From CAZNQW01 sp964575225 (GTDB taxonomy: Bacteria; Chloroflexota; Anaerolineae; JAAYZQ01), in the NCBI GenBank assembly GCA_964575225.1, contig CAZNQW010000024.1:1-26164 (forward strand): a stretch of 26,164 nt of DNA, given 5' to 3'. The notes under the pieces were generated by a model. It was not told where the DNA came from. It saw only the letters and a list, made by a program, of their open reading frames with translations, and searched no databases. A program made the translations under genes and the position numbers. Below are positions 1-8,599 of this stretch, in pieces. Numbering within the stretch: position 1 is the stretch's first letter; each line of letters starts with the position of its first letter.

Positions 1-63
1 GCTTGTCGGAATCACGTAAACTCGGTCCCCCGGCGCGAGGACCGTCTGTAATGGGGAAGACCT

Positions 64-2079
64 TTGGACACGAACACTGTCACCAATTTGGTATTAGGTA
101 TTGACACAGGTGGTACGTATACCGATGGTGTGCTGTTAGAATATGAATCGCGGCGGGTGCTGGCCAACCACAAGAGCCTGACCACCAAGCGCGATTTTGC
201 CATTGGCATCGAAGAGGTCATCGAGGGCATTCACATCGAGGATCCCTCGGCCATCCGCATGGTCTCTGTCTCAACGACGCTGGCTACCAACGCCATCGCC
301 GAGGGCAAGGGCAAGCGGGTGGCGCTGTTTCTCATCGGCTATGACCCCGATCTTCTCAGCCGCTTTCAGTTGGACGGTCGCCTGGCGACCCCCAATTTTT
401 ATTTCTTCGATGGGGGCCACGATCTCTATGGCCGCGAAAAGAAACCCCTGGACCTGCCGGGTATTCTGGCTAAAGTCGTCGAGATCAAGGACAAGGTGGA
501 TGCCATTGCCATCTCGGCCTATTTCAGCCCCTTGAACCCCGAGCACGAGAACCGGGTGTACAAGGCCATTTCCAGCGTGTGCGATCTCCCTTTGGTCCTG
601 GGACACCAGCTCTCCACCAAGCTCGGTTCGGTGGAACGGGCCACGACGGCGGCCCTCAACGCTTCCCTCCTGGCCGTGCTGCACGATTTCATTATTGCCG
701 TCCGGCGAGCGATGGAGAAACGCCAGATCGACGCGCCTCTTATGGTGGTGCGCGGCGATGGCACGCTGATGAGCGATGAATTCGCTGCCCGCACACCCGT
801 GGAGACCATCCATTCGGGGCCGGCGGCCAGCGCCATTGGCGGGCGGTTCCTGTCTCGTAGGGACGATGCCCTCATTGTCGACGTGGGCGGCACCACCACC
901 GACATTGCCCTCATTGTGGACGGACAGGTGACGGTCAGCGAAGAAGGCGCCACGGTGAGCAACTACAAGACTTCGGTCAAGGCGGCCAATCTGCTGTCCA
1001 TTGCCCTGGGGGGCGATAGCCACATCAGCCAGGGCCACGACAACGAGATCCTCCTCGGCCCCGAGCGGGTGACGCCCCTGGCCTACCTGGCCTGGAGCTA
1101 TCCCCAGGTGCACCGGCAGCTCAAGGCTTTGGCGTTGCGTAGCTGGTCGCAGGCCACGCCCGACTGGCTAGAGTACTGGTTCCTGCTTCGCGATCCCGCG
1201 GACCTGGGTGCGTTTCACTCCACGCGCGAGCAAGAACTCGTGGCCCTTTTGCGCGATGGGCCGCGGGCCGTGCCCGACATTCTCAAGGAACTCAAGCTTC
1301 TCCACACGGCCCAGGTGGGGGTACCTGACCTCTTTCGTCAGGAGATCGTGGGCCGGGCAGGACTCACCTCCACCGACCTGATGCACATCGATGGCCGCTA
1401 CGATGTCTGGGATGCCGAGGCGTCGGCCCTGGCCTGGAAGGTCTTTTGCCAGTTCCAGTTCCGGGACCCCGACGAGGTGCGCAAAGAGGTGTGGACCCAC
1501 GCCAGCGAGATGATCGTGCACGCCATCCTCACCTTTCTGGCGGAGCGCCCCTTGCAACTGGGCGACCGGCAGCGCAGCCTGGACGGGGTCGACTCGGACA
1601 TGGCCCGTTGGTTTTTCTACAACAGCCTCTATCGAGTGCACCCCCACCTGGATACGAGCATCCGCCTGACCCAGCCGATCATTGGCATTGGCGCCCCGGC
1701 CGGGATTTTCCTGCCCCCCGTTGCCGAGGCGTTGCACACCGAGCTGCTGCTGCCGGAGCATCACCAGGTGGCCAACGCCGTGGGCGCCATCGCTGGCAGC
1801 GTCATGGTGGAGGAGGAACTGCTGATCTACCCCCAGCTTTCCCGTTCGGGCCTGGAGGTGTTCGGCTACTATGTACAGGCCCACGACGAGCGATTCGAGT
1901 TCGAGGAATTGGCCGATGCCCTGGCCCATGCCCGGTCCCTCAGTCAGCAGCGAGCCCTGGGCGCGGCACTTCGCTCCGGCGCCAGCAATCCTCAGGTCAC
2001 CGTCGAAGAGCTGACGGACGGCTTGGATACCTACCGGATCCGAGCCAAGGCCATGGGCAATCCGAGGTTGACACGATAA
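64..2079 (+). CDS. Hydantoinase/oxoprolinase-family ASKHA ATPase (HyuA-like)
   Basis: This 671-aa protein has the HyuA/oxoprolinase architecture. The N-terminal phosphate-1 motif GIDTGGTYTD lies at residues 12-21, and a second ASKHA phosphate loop, VDVGGTTTDIAL, at about 272-283. The SGPAAS segment at about 251-256 is typical of the family. Family members use ATP to open cyclic amides such as 5-oxoproline and N-methylhydantoin, usually with a HyuB partner. No HyuB is present here, so the substrate is unknown and the protein could instead be an accessory ATPase of the methyltransferase operon. The start is TTG at 64 behind the purine-rich GGGGAAGA (53-60); the ATG at 51 is out of frame. The C-terminal half is divergent and was not recognised as a separate domain. 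It is the first gene of a seven-gene operon, with 25 nt to the next gene. The family call is firm; the reaction is inference. Confidence 0.85.
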   Translation: MDTNTVTNLVLGIDTGGTYTDGVLLEYESRRVLANHKSLTTKRDFAIGIEEVIEGIHIEDPSAIRMVSVSTTLATNAIAEGKGKRVALFLIGYDPDLLSRFQLDGRLATPNFYFFDGGHDLYGREKKPLDLPGILAKVVEIKDKVDAIAISAYFSPLNPEHENRVYKAISSVCDLPLVLGHQLSTKLGSVERATTAALNASLLAVLHDFIIAVRRAMEKRQIDAPLMVVRGDGTLMSDEFAARTPVETIHSGPAASAIGGRFLSRRDDALIVDVGGTTTDIALIVDGQVTVSEEGATVSNYKTSVKAANLLSIALGGDSHISQGHDNEILLGPERVTPLAYLAWSYPQVHRQLKALALRSWSQATPDWLEYWFLLRDPADLGAFHSTREQELVALLRDGPRAVPDILKELKLLHTAQVGVPDLFRQEIVGRAGLTSTDLMHIDGRYDVWDAEASALAWKVFCQFQFRDPDEVRKEVWTHASEMIVHAILTFLAERPLQLGDRQRSLDGVDSDMARWFFYNSLYRVHPHLDTSIRLTQPIIGIGAPAGIFLPPVAEALHTELLLPEHHQVANAVGAIAGSVMVEEELLIYPQLSRSGLEVFGYYVQAHDERFEFEELADALAHARSLSQQRALGAALRSGASNPQVTVEELTDGLDTYRIRAKAMGNPRLTR

Positions 2080-2104
2080 GTAGGGAGAACCAGAGGAAAG
2101 AAGA

Positions 2105-2761
2105 ATGGAACTGGAACGTATCGATACCAAGCGCGCATATGATCTCATCCGAGAGCGCATTACCACGCTGCAGCTCGCCCCAGGGGAAGTGATCGACGAG
2201 CAGGAGCTTGCCGCCAGCCTCGATATGGGCCTGGTGCCCGTCCGCGAGGCCCTCAAGTTGCTCGTGCACGACGGCCTGGTCCTCATCACCCCCCGCCACG
2301 GCATCCTGGTGAGCGACCTGAACATCCCCGACCTGGATCAACTCAGCGAGATGCGCCTGGCGCTGGAGGGTTTGAGCGCCCGGCTGGCCGCTCAGCGGGC
2401 CACCGCCGACGAACTCGTGGTCCTCGAATCTCTGCGCCGGGAACAGGCCCAGACGCCGGTTGACGATAACCACCGGCAGTTCTCCATCGACCACAAGTTC
2501 CACGAGGCTATCGCCCGGGCTGCCCATAACAAGTACCTGGCCGAATCGTTGGAGCGGCTCTTTGGCCTGTCTCAGCGGCTGTGGTACCTGGCGCTGCCCC
2601 ACTTGGGCTTTTTGCCCACCGCTGTGGAAAAGCACGTCGATCTGGTGGAGGCCATCCAGGCCCGAGATGCCGAGCGCGCCGAGGCCATCATGCGCGAGCA
2701 CGTGGCCGAATTTTACGACCAAGTCCGCCAGATCCTGGCGAAAGAGGAATCGTCCGACTAA
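2105..2761 (+). CDS. GntR-family (FadR/FCD subfamily) transcriptional regulator
   Basis: This 218-aa protein has an N-terminal winged helix (about residues 5-75; ELAASLDMGLVPVREALKLL is the recognition-helix region) followed by a C-terminal all-helical FCD ligand domain. In the FCD part, DHKFHEAI, EKHVDLVEAI and REHVAEF carry the Asp/His residues that usually bind a metal and a small carboxylate effector. Length is normal for the subfamily. GAAAG/AAGAA purines precede the ATG. The gene is embedded in the operon (25 nt after the hydantoinase-like gene, 53 nt before the cyclodeaminase-like gene), so it most likely regulates this operon in response to an organic-acid or amino-acid intermediate. 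No operator could be assigned because only 63 nt lie upstream of the operon's first gene in the window. Confidence 0.92.
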   Translation: MELERIDTKRAYDLIRERITTLQLAPGEVIDEQELAASLDMGLVPVREALKLLVHDGLVLITPRHGILVSDLNIPDLDQLSEMRLALEGLSARLAAQRATADELVVLESLRREQAQTPVDDNHRQFSIDHKFHEAIARAAHNKYLAESLERLFGLSQRLWYLALPHLGFLPTAVEKHVDLVEAIQARDAERAEAIMREHVAEFYDQVRQILAKEESSD

Positions 2762-2814
2762 CCGAGGCCCACGGCTCGGGCCGTGGCCTGCCAAATCGCA
2801 AAGGAGGATGCACC

Positions 2815-3792
2815 ATGAGCGAAAATCGTCTGGTCTATCTGTCGTATGCCGACGTCAATAGCCTGGGAGTGACCATGGCTGAGGTCATTGATGCCCTGGA
2901 GATTGCTTTCCGCGAGAAAGGGGAGGGCCGGATCGAGATGCCGCCCAAGCCCGGCGTCCATCCCGGGGGCGGTGACAACTTTATCCACGCTATGCCGGCC
3001 TACATCCCGGCCCTGGAATCGGCGGGCGTCAAGTGGGTGGGCGGCTATCCCGACAACTTTCGACGAGGATTGCCCTACATCACCGGCTTGCTGATCCTGA
3101 ACGACGTCGAAACGGGCCTGCCCCTGTCGGTCATGGACTGCGTCTGGATCACGGCCATGCGCACCGGGGCAGCCACCGCCGTGGCGGCTCGCTACCTGGC
3201 CCGGCCCGATTCGTCCACGGCCGGCATCTTGGGCTGCGGCGTCCAGGGTCGCACCAACCTGGAGGCCCTCAGCGTGCTCTTTCCCCTGAAAAAGGCCTGG
3301 GCGTACGACATTCGGCCCGAGGTCGCGCAGAAGTACGCCCGGGAGATGAGCGAGCGGCTGGGCCTGGAAGTGACTGCGGTGGCCGAACCCCGCGCCGCCG
3401 TCGTCGGCTCTGACCTCGTCGTGACGGCAGGGCCGATCCTCAAGGTTCCCCACGCCACCATCCAGGCCGGTTGGCTAAAAGAGGGCGCCTTTGCCTCTAT
3501 GGTCGATTATGACTCCTATTGGCAGCGAGCCGCACTGAAAGAGGCCGCCAAATTCTGCACCGACGACCTGGCCCAGCTTCTTTATTATCAGACAGCCGGC
3601 TATTTCCAGGACATCCCCCCTGTGTACGCGGATCTGGGCGAGTTGGTGTCTGGCAAAAAGCCGGGCCGCGAAACCCCGGAAGAACGCACGATCACGGCCA
3701 ATTTGGGATTGGCCCTGGACGACATGGCCGTCGCGCCCCTGGTCTACAAAAAGGCCGTGGAAACGGGCATCGGCACCTGGCTGCCCTTGTGA
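2815..3792 (+). CDS. Ornithine cyclodeaminase / mu-crystallin family protein
   Basis: This 325-aa NAD(P)-dependent enzyme belongs to the OCD/mu-crystallin superfamily. Visible features are the substrate-binding region MPPKPGVHP (about residues 42-50), GVKWVGGYPDN with Lys73, the Rossmann loop GILGCGVQG at 137-145, and the late NLGLALDDMAVA segment with paired Asp. Family members deaminate ornithine to proline, dehydrogenate alanine, or reduce cyclic ketimines, so the exact reaction cannot be read from sequence. The ATG at 2815 is preceded by a strong AAAGGAGG (2800-2806) at good spacing. The reading frame stays open to 2581, but that extension overlaps the GntR gene and has no such site. Placed directly before the methyltransferase, it may process a demethylated cyclic or basic amino acid; this is inference. 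Confidence 0.88.
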   Translation: MSENRLVYLSYADVNSLGVTMAEVIDALEIAFREKGEGRIEMPPKPGVHPGGGDNFIHAMPAYIPALESAGVKWVGGYPDNFRRGLPYITGLLILNDVETGLPLSVMDCVWITAMRTGAATAVAARYLARPDSSTAGILGCGVQGRTNLEALSVLFPLKKAWAYDIRPEVAQKYAREMSERLGLEVTAVAEPRAAVVGSDLVVTAGPILKVPHATIQAGWLKEGAFASMVDYDSYWQRAALKEAAKFCTDDLAQLLYYQTAGYFQDIPPVYADLGELVSGKKPGRETPEERTITANLGLALDDMAVAPLVYKKAVETGIGTWLPL

Positions 3793-3812
3793 GGGTGAAG
3801 GAGGACAAACAG

Positions 3813-5264
3813 ATGAGCCCCAACCTATTCAGTTCGAAATCCGCCCTTTCCTTTACGCCCAAGATGGCAGTCCTCAGTCAGGAGCAGGTGGAACAGCTTC
3901 ACTCGGCGACCCTCGAACTACTGGAACGCACCGGTGTGCAGATCACCCATCCCCGCGCTCTGGAGATCCTCCAGGGCGCCGGAGCCCACGTCGATGGCAA
4001 GCGCGTCCGGTTTCCCTCGTGGCTCGTCGAACAGGCCATTCGTCAGGCGCCGCCGCGTGTAGTGTTGGGCAATCGGAAGGGTGAGCGCGCGGTTTCCTTG
4101 GAGCGCGATAGGGTCTGGTTTGGCCCCAGTGTGGACTGCATCGACTATCTGGACCCGGCCACCAGCCAGCGTTCCCGGTTCACCAGTGACCACTGCCGCG
4201 TCACCACCACCGTGGCCGATGCCCTGCCCAACTATACCTGGGTCATGACCATTGGCATGGCCGACGATGTGCCACCCGATATTGCCGATCGGGTCATCGC
4301 CCGCCAGGTGTTGACCTACACCGAAAAGCCCCTCGTCTTTTGCTGCAAGGACGTGAACAGCGTCCGCGATATCTATGACATGGCCCTGGTCATTGCCGGG
4401 AGCGAGGAGCGCTTTCGCCAGGCGCCCACCGTCGTCCACTATTCCGAGCCGATCTCGCCGCTGCTCTACTACGACCCGGCCGTCGAAAAGATCCTCTTTT
4501 GCGCCGAAAAGGGCATTCCCCTGATCAACTATCCCGCGCCCCAGGGAGGCAGCACGGCGCCCGCGACCTTTGCCGCCGAGATCATCCAGGGCAGCGCCGA
4601 ATCCCTCAGTGGCCTGGTGTTGGCCCAGCTTGTGCGGCCCGGCGCGCCTTTTATCTATGGCGCCTTTGCCACGGTGATGGACATGAAGACCACCATCTTT
4701 TCCTACGGGGCTCCCGAGATGAGTCTGATGGTGGCGGCGATGGCCCAGCTTGCCCAGCATTACCAGTTGCCCTTCTTTGGCACAGCCGGCTGCTCTGACG
4801 CCAAGGTGCCCGATGCCCAGGCGGCGGCCGAGGCGGCCTTCTCCTGCTTTAGCTCGGCCCTCAGCGGCGCCAATCTGGTCCACGACGCTGGCTGGCTGGA
4901 TCATGGCTGTGTGGCCTCACCGGCCTATATCGTCCTGGTGCACGAGGTGTTGCACATGGTCAACCAGTTTATGGGCGGCGTGCCCATCAGCGACGAGAAC
5001 CTGGCCCTGGACGTCATGGATCGGGTGGGTCCGGGTGGCCACTATCTGCAAGAAGACCACACCCTCAAGCACTTTCGCAGTGTCTGGTATTCCAAGCTGT
5101 TCGACCGGTCCATCTATGCCCGGTCTGCCGAGTCGGAGGGAGGGCTCAAATCGTTCGAGGATCGGCTGCGCGAGCAGACGATCAAAGTCATGGAGCACAA
5201 GCCCGCCCCCCTGGCGCCCGAGGTGGCCCGCGAGATCGAAGAGATGTCGCAGCATTGGCAGTAG
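3813..5264 (+). CDS. MttB-family (trimethylamine methyltransferase-like) corrinoid methyltransferase, non-pyrrolysine
   Basis: This 483-aa member of the MttB superfamily transfers a methyl group from a quaternary or tertiary amine to the Co(I) corrinoid of a partner protein. The family pattern is clear throughout, including EKPLVFCCKD (about 171-180), PAPQGGSTAPATFAAE (about 241-256) and GTAGCSDAKVPDAQA (about 323-337), close to where authentic MttB carries pyrrolysine. There is no internal in-frame amber codon, so this is the non-Pyl branch, which includes glycine-betaine, proline-betaine and carnitine demethylases. The ATG at 3813 has AAGGAGG upstream (about 3798-3804); the longer open frame from 3519 overlaps the preceding gene. 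It lies 20 nt after the cyclodeaminase-like gene and 9 nt before the reductive activator. Substrate unknown. The cognate corrinoid protein is not in the window. Confidence 0.93.
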   Translation: MSPNLFSSKSALSFTPKMAVLSQEQVEQLHSATLELLERTGVQITHPRALEILQGAGAHVDGKRVRFPSWLVEQAIRQAPPRVVLGNRKGERAVSLERDRVWFGPSVDCIDYLDPATSQRSRFTSDHCRVTTTVADALPNYTWVMTIGMADDVPPDIADRVIARQVLTYTEKPLVFCCKDVNSVRDIYDMALVIAGSEERFRQAPTVVHYSEPISPLLYYDPAVEKILFCAEKGIPLINYPAPQGGSTAPATFAAEIIQGSAESLSGLVLAQLVRPGAPFIYGAFATVMDMKTTIFSYGAPEMSLMVAAMAQLAQHYQLPFFGTAGCSDAKVPDAQAAAEAAFSCFSSALSGANLVHDAGWLDHGCVASPAYIVLVHEVLHMVNQFMGGVPISDENLALDVMDRVGPGGHYLQEDHTLKHFRSVWYSKLFDRSIYARSAESEGGLKSFEDRLREQTIKVMEHKPAPLAPEVAREIEEMSQHWQ

Positions 5265-5273
5265 GAGAGCATC

Positions 5274-6947
5274 ATGAAAGTAACCGTTGTCTATGGCAAC
5301 GACGAGCGAATGGTCGAGGTCCCCGCAGGTGCCAATCTGGGGGAGGCCATCATTGCCACCGGCTTTCCCCTGGAACAGCCCTGCGCCGGACGGGGCACCT
5401 GTCTCAAGTGTAAGGTCATCGTCCAGCCCACCGTACCGGGGACGCCGGATGCTCTGAGCCCGCTGGACGAGCGAGAGTTGGTGGGGCTGACCGACGCCGA
5501 GCGAGGGGCCGACTATCGGCTGGCTTGTCGTACCCGCGTCCAGGGTGATGTGACCGTCACCCTGGCGCCCATCGTCGTCTATTCCAACAAGATGTTCCGC
5601 GCCTGCGACGACTATAAGGAGGCGGGTGTTCCCCTGGGTCTGGCCATCGACCTGGGCAGCACCACCGTGGCTGCCTTTGTCACAACGCTTACCACGGGTC
5701 GCGTCTGTGCCGGGGCTGCAGCCCTCAATCAGCAGACGGCCTTTGGCGCCGACGTCATCTCGCGCATGGCCGCTGCCCTGCAGGGCCCCGACTCCGCCAG
5801 GCGCCTCTCGATGCTGGCCATGTCGTCCATCGTACAAGCGGTCGACTCGTTAAAGCTATCGCGTACCGTCAAATCGCGGATCGAAAAGGTTACCATCGTG
5901 GGCAACTGCGCCATGCACCACCTGCTCTTGCGCTATCCGGTGGACAGCCTGTCTGAGTTGCCCTTTCAGCCCCACGACACGGCCTCGGTCCGCTCGGCCA
6001 ATTCCCTGTTTGGCGACCTGTTTCCGCCGGGCGCCGGCGTGGCCCTGCCTCCCCTGATCGGCGGGTTTGTCGGCTCCGACGCCCTGGCTTGCCTGGTGTA
6101 CTATGGCTTTGACCGGGCAACCGGCCCCATGGCCGCCATCGACCTGGGGACCAACGGCGAGGTGATGGTCACCGACGGCCTACCTCCCCGCGGCACGGGC
6201 CGCATCCTCGTGGCCTCCACCGCTGCCGGGCCTGCCTTTGAGGGGGTCAACATCTCCTGTGGCACCCGGGCTGTGGATGGCGCCATCATCAGCGTCAAGG
6301 CCAACGAAACCGAGGGCAGCTTTGATCTGACGACCATCGGCAACCAGCCGCCGGTGGGGCTCACCGGTTCGGGCCTCCTCGAACTGATCTGCGAGCTACG
6401 CCGCGTCGGCCTTGTGGAACGAAGCGGTCGCCTGGCCCGGGAGCACCCTACCTTTGGACACCGCCTCCAGGTGGGTGAGGGGAATGTGCGCCGCCTGCTC
6501 ATCACCGACCAGGCGGTCGACCGCCAGGGCCTCGAAGAGGGTGAGGAGGGGCGGCGCGTGTCCCTCTACCTTACCCAGCACGACATCCGCGAGCTGCAAA
6601 AGGCCAAGGGCGCCATCCGCGCCGCCACCGAGATCCTGATGGCCCAGGCCGGCCTCAAGTCCGCGGACCTGGAGCGAATGATCCTGACCGGCTCCTTTGG
6701 CAGCCAATTGAACGTGGAAGCGGTGTTGGGCCTGGGCATGATCCCACCCGTGGAGCCGGCCCGCGTTGAGCCTTCGGCCAACGGCGCCGGGTTTGGGGCG
6801 GCCCTTCTCCTGGACGATGAGGAGTTTGCCCGGGGAGAGCGCATCGCCGCGGCCGCCGAGCAGGTGAACCTGGATCTCGATGCCGAGTTCAACCGGCGTT
6901 ACGTGGAATCCATGGAGTTCCCCAGCATGGAAAGACAGGACGCCTGA
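5274..6947 (+). CDS. Corrinoid-protein reductive activator (ferredoxin domain plus ASKHA ATPase, DUF4445/RACo-RamA type)
   Basis: This 557-aa protein starts with a plant-type [2Fe-2S] domain whose ligands are Cys37, Cys43, Cys46 and Cys85. An ASKHA ATPase region follows: GLAIDLGSTTVAAF begins near residue 122, a second loop MAAIDLGTNGEVMV lies near 286-299, and the late LTGSFGSQLNVEAVLGLGMIP segment is typical of DUF4445. Proteins of this design use ATP to reduce inactive Co(II) corrinoid to Co(I) for methyltransfer. Adjacency to the MttB-family gene strongly supports that role. The two ORFs are in the same frame, separated by a single TAG and three sense codons. The length suits RACo-type activators rather than longer RamA proteins with a C-terminal [4Fe-4S] domain, and no C-terminal cysteine cluster is seen. 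Confidence 0.92.
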   Translation: MKVTVVYGNDERMVEVPAGANLGEAIIATGFPLEQPCAGRGTCLKCKVIVQPTVPGTPDALSPLDERELVGLTDAERGADYRLACRTRVQGDVTVTLAPIVVYSNKMFRACDDYKEAGVPLGLAIDLGSTTVAAFVTTLTTGRVCAGAAALNQQTAFGADVISRMAAALQGPDSARRLSMLAMSSIVQAVDSLKLSRTVKSRIEKVTIVGNCAMHHLLLRYPVDSLSELPFQPHDTASVRSANSLFGDLFPPGAGVALPPLIGGFVGSDALACLVYYGFDRATGPMAAIDLGTNGEVMVTDGLPPRGTGRILVASTAAGPAFEGVNISCGTRAVDGAIISVKANETEGSFDLTTIGNQPPVGLTGSGLLELICELRRVGLVERSGRLAREHPTFGHRLQVGEGNVRRLLITDQAVDRQGLEEGEEGRRVSLYLTQHDIRELQKAKGAIRAATEILMAQAGLKSADLERMILTGSFGSQLNVEAVLGLGMIPPVEPARVEPSANGAGFGAALLLDDEEFARGERIAAAAEQVNLDLDAEFNRRYVESMEFPSMERQDA

Positions 6948-6952
6948 CCTAC

Positions 6953-7912
6953 ATGCCCAACGATGCTGCGTCGCAAAGCGGGGCCACCCCGCGCATCGAT
7001 CCCGTGGGTGTGTTGGCTGTGCTGGTGGCGTCGGCGTGCTGGGGAACCTCGGGCATCTTTGTCAAGCTGGTGACCCTGGAGGGCGAGGTTTCGGCCCTGG
7101 CGCTGGCCTTTTGGCGCGATCTCACGACTTTTACCATCCTGGTCCTGTTGTTGGCTGTGTTGCGCCCGGCCTGGCTGCGCATCCGCGGCACCGAAATACG
7201 CTGGTTGGTGGCCATGGGCGCCAGCCTAGGCACCTTTCACGTCTTTTGGAACCTGGCGGTGATGTTGAACGGCGCGGCCGTGGCCACGGTACAGCAGGCA
7301 GGTATGCCGGCCATCGTGACCGTGGTGGCCTGGCTGCTGTGGGGTGAGTCTCTTACCTGGAAAAAAGTGGTGGCCATCTTGCTCACCTTTGCCGGCACGG
7401 TGTTGGTCTCGGGACTGGATGTGCTGGGCGAGGCTCAGTTGTCGCTTGGCGGGTTGCTCATCGGCATGGGGACGCCCATTACCTACGCGCTCTGGACGCT
7501 GTTTGCCAAAAAGGCCCAGGGCGATCACAACCCGATGACCACCGTGACCTATGCCTTTGGCGTGGCGGCGCTTGTGTTGCTGCCCCTCCAGGTCTTTGCC
7601 GAACAACCCTTTCCGGTGTCGGGGACAACGCTTCTCTGGTTCGGGGCCTTGATCGTCTTTTCGACGCTCATGTCCTTTCCCACCTATACCCTGGGCCTGA
7701 GGCGGCTGCCGGCGAGCGTGGTGGGCATTCTGGCCATGAGCGAGATCGCCTTTGTGGCCTTTTACGCCATGGTGCTGATGGGTGAGCGTCTGAGCGTCAG
7801 CCAGATGATGGGGGCCCTCCTGGTCATCTGCGGGGTGTTGATCCTGTCCTGGCGGGCCAGGCCCGCAAAGAAGGTGAAAGAGGAGGCCTCGGTGCACCAG
7901 GCCCGAGGGTAA
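6953..7912 (+). CDS. EamA/DMT-superfamily transporter
   Basis: This 319-aa hydrophobic protein has about ten membrane segments arranged as two EamA repeats (about residues 12-145 and 160-297). The first repeat contains ACWGTSGIFVKL and the second TYALWTLFAKKA, the paired motifs of drug/metabolite transporters. Members export or import amino acids, nucleosides or amines across the inner membrane. The ATG follows the activator stop by only 5 nt, so translational coupling is likely, as the upstream Shine-Dalgarno is weak. In this operon it may move the methylated substrate or its demethylated product; that assignment is inference. Confidence 0.9.
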   Translation: MPNDAASQSGATPRIDPVGVLAVLVASACWGTSGIFVKLVTLEGEVSALALAFWRDLTTFTILVLLLAVLRPAWLRIRGTEIRWLVAMGASLGTFHVFWNLAVMLNGAAVATVQQAGMPAIVTVVAWLLWGESLTWKKVVAILLTFAGTVLVSGLDVLGEAQLSLGGLLIGMGTPITYALWTLFAKKAQGDHNPMTTVTYAFGVAALVLLPLQVFAEQPFPVSGTTLLWFGALIVFSTLMSFPTYTLGLRRLPASVVGILAMSEIAFVAFYAMVLMGERLSVSQMMGALLVICGVLILSWRARPAKKVKEEASVHQARG

Positions 7913-7924
7913 ACGGAGGAACTC

Positions 7925-8416
7925 GTGGCAAAAAAGGAAAAGGGCGCTGCGGCAAAAACCATGCCCATGCGCGCCCTGGACGAAAAAGGGATAGCCTACG
8001 AACCGCGCCCTCAGGAGCACAAGCAGTTCACGGCTCAAGGGGTGGCCGACGATCTGGGCGTTCCCGTCGCCTGGGTTCTCAAGGCCATGATCGTCCGGCG
8101 CTCGGATGGCGCCTTTGCCCTGTTCGTGATCCCCGGTGACGCCCACCTCAGCCTGAAAAAGGTGGCCGCGGTGCTGGGCGACAAGGGGGCTGCCCTGGCC
8201 CAACAGCGCGATGTGGAGCGGGTCACGGGCTTTCAGGTGGGGGCCGTGTCAGTTTTGGGCTACCGCCGCGACGACATCCCATCCTATCTGGATCAGCGCG
8301 TGCTGGCCTTGGAACGGGCTATCATCAGCTCCGGTCGCCCCGACCTGGGGCTGGAGATGGACCCCCAGGATCTGCAACGCGCCATGGGCGCCCAGACCGG
8401 CGACTTTTCCTCGTAG
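7925..8416 (+). CDS. YbaK/EbsC-family aminoacyl-tRNA deacylase-like protein
   Basis: This 163-aa single-domain protein of the YbaK/ProX editing family hydrolyses mischarged aminoacyl-tRNAs in trans. The sequence FTAQGVADDLGVPVAWVLKAMIV matches the conserved helix and the catalytic-lysine strand. A glycine-bearing GAVSVLG loop is present, but the more usual Pro of this loop (SPFG-like) is replaced by Leu/Val. LGLEMDPQDLQRA corresponds to the C-terminal strand and helix. The start is GTG at 7925 behind GGAGG (about 7916-7920), 12 nt after the transporter stop. It is probably the last gene of the operon because a long non-coding stretch follows. A link to the amino-acid chemistry of the operon is possible but unproven. 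Confidence 0.88.
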   Translation: MAKKEKGAAAKTMPMRALDEKGIAYEPRPQEHKQFTAQGVADDLGVPVAWVLKAMIVRRSDGAFALFVIPGDAHLSLKKVAAVLGDKGAALAQQRDVERVTGFQVGAVSVLGYRRDDIPSYLDQRVLALERAIISSGRPDLGLEMDPQDLQRAMGAQTGDFSS

Positions 8417-8441
8417 GGCCCCAATCGGACATCAGGGCCCT
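8415..8441 (+). terminator. Candidate weak terminator hairpin after the YbaK-like gene
   Basis: AGGGCCC (8415-8421) and GGGCCCT (8435-8441) form a 7-bp stem with a 13-nt loop, overlapping the stop codon of the YbaK-like gene. A short pyrimidine stretch (GGCTCTTTC) follows. It is modest, without a clean U-tract, so it is only a candidate end of the first operon. Confidence 0.35.
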
Positions 8442-8559
8442 GGCTCTTTCGTGTGGCGCTCATCCTCATGCGTCGCCCGCGCGGTGGCTCGGGTTTGGTT
8501 TGGACGATTCGGGCCGAGCCTGTGCGGCCATGATTCGACCCTATCCGTTTGCGAGCGCC

Positions 8560-8588
8560 TTGACAACATCGGTGTCCTGGTCTATAAT
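8560..8588 (+). promoter_or_regulatory. Perfect-consensus sigma-70 type promoter
   Basis: TTGACA at 8560-8565 and TATAAT at 8583-8588 are separated by exactly 17 nt, which is the textbook housekeeping consensus. It lies in a gene-free stretch, points toward the ABC importer operon, and predicts a transcription start near 8595. That gives a leader of about 285 nt before the SBP start codon. Confidence 0.85.
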
Positions 8589-8599
8589 CTAGCAGCATT

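Noticed and set aside
3813..5264. Pyrrolysine-containing MttB
   Set aside because: There is no in-frame amber codon inside the gene; the only TAG is the terminal stop. The protein belongs to the non-Pyl branch.
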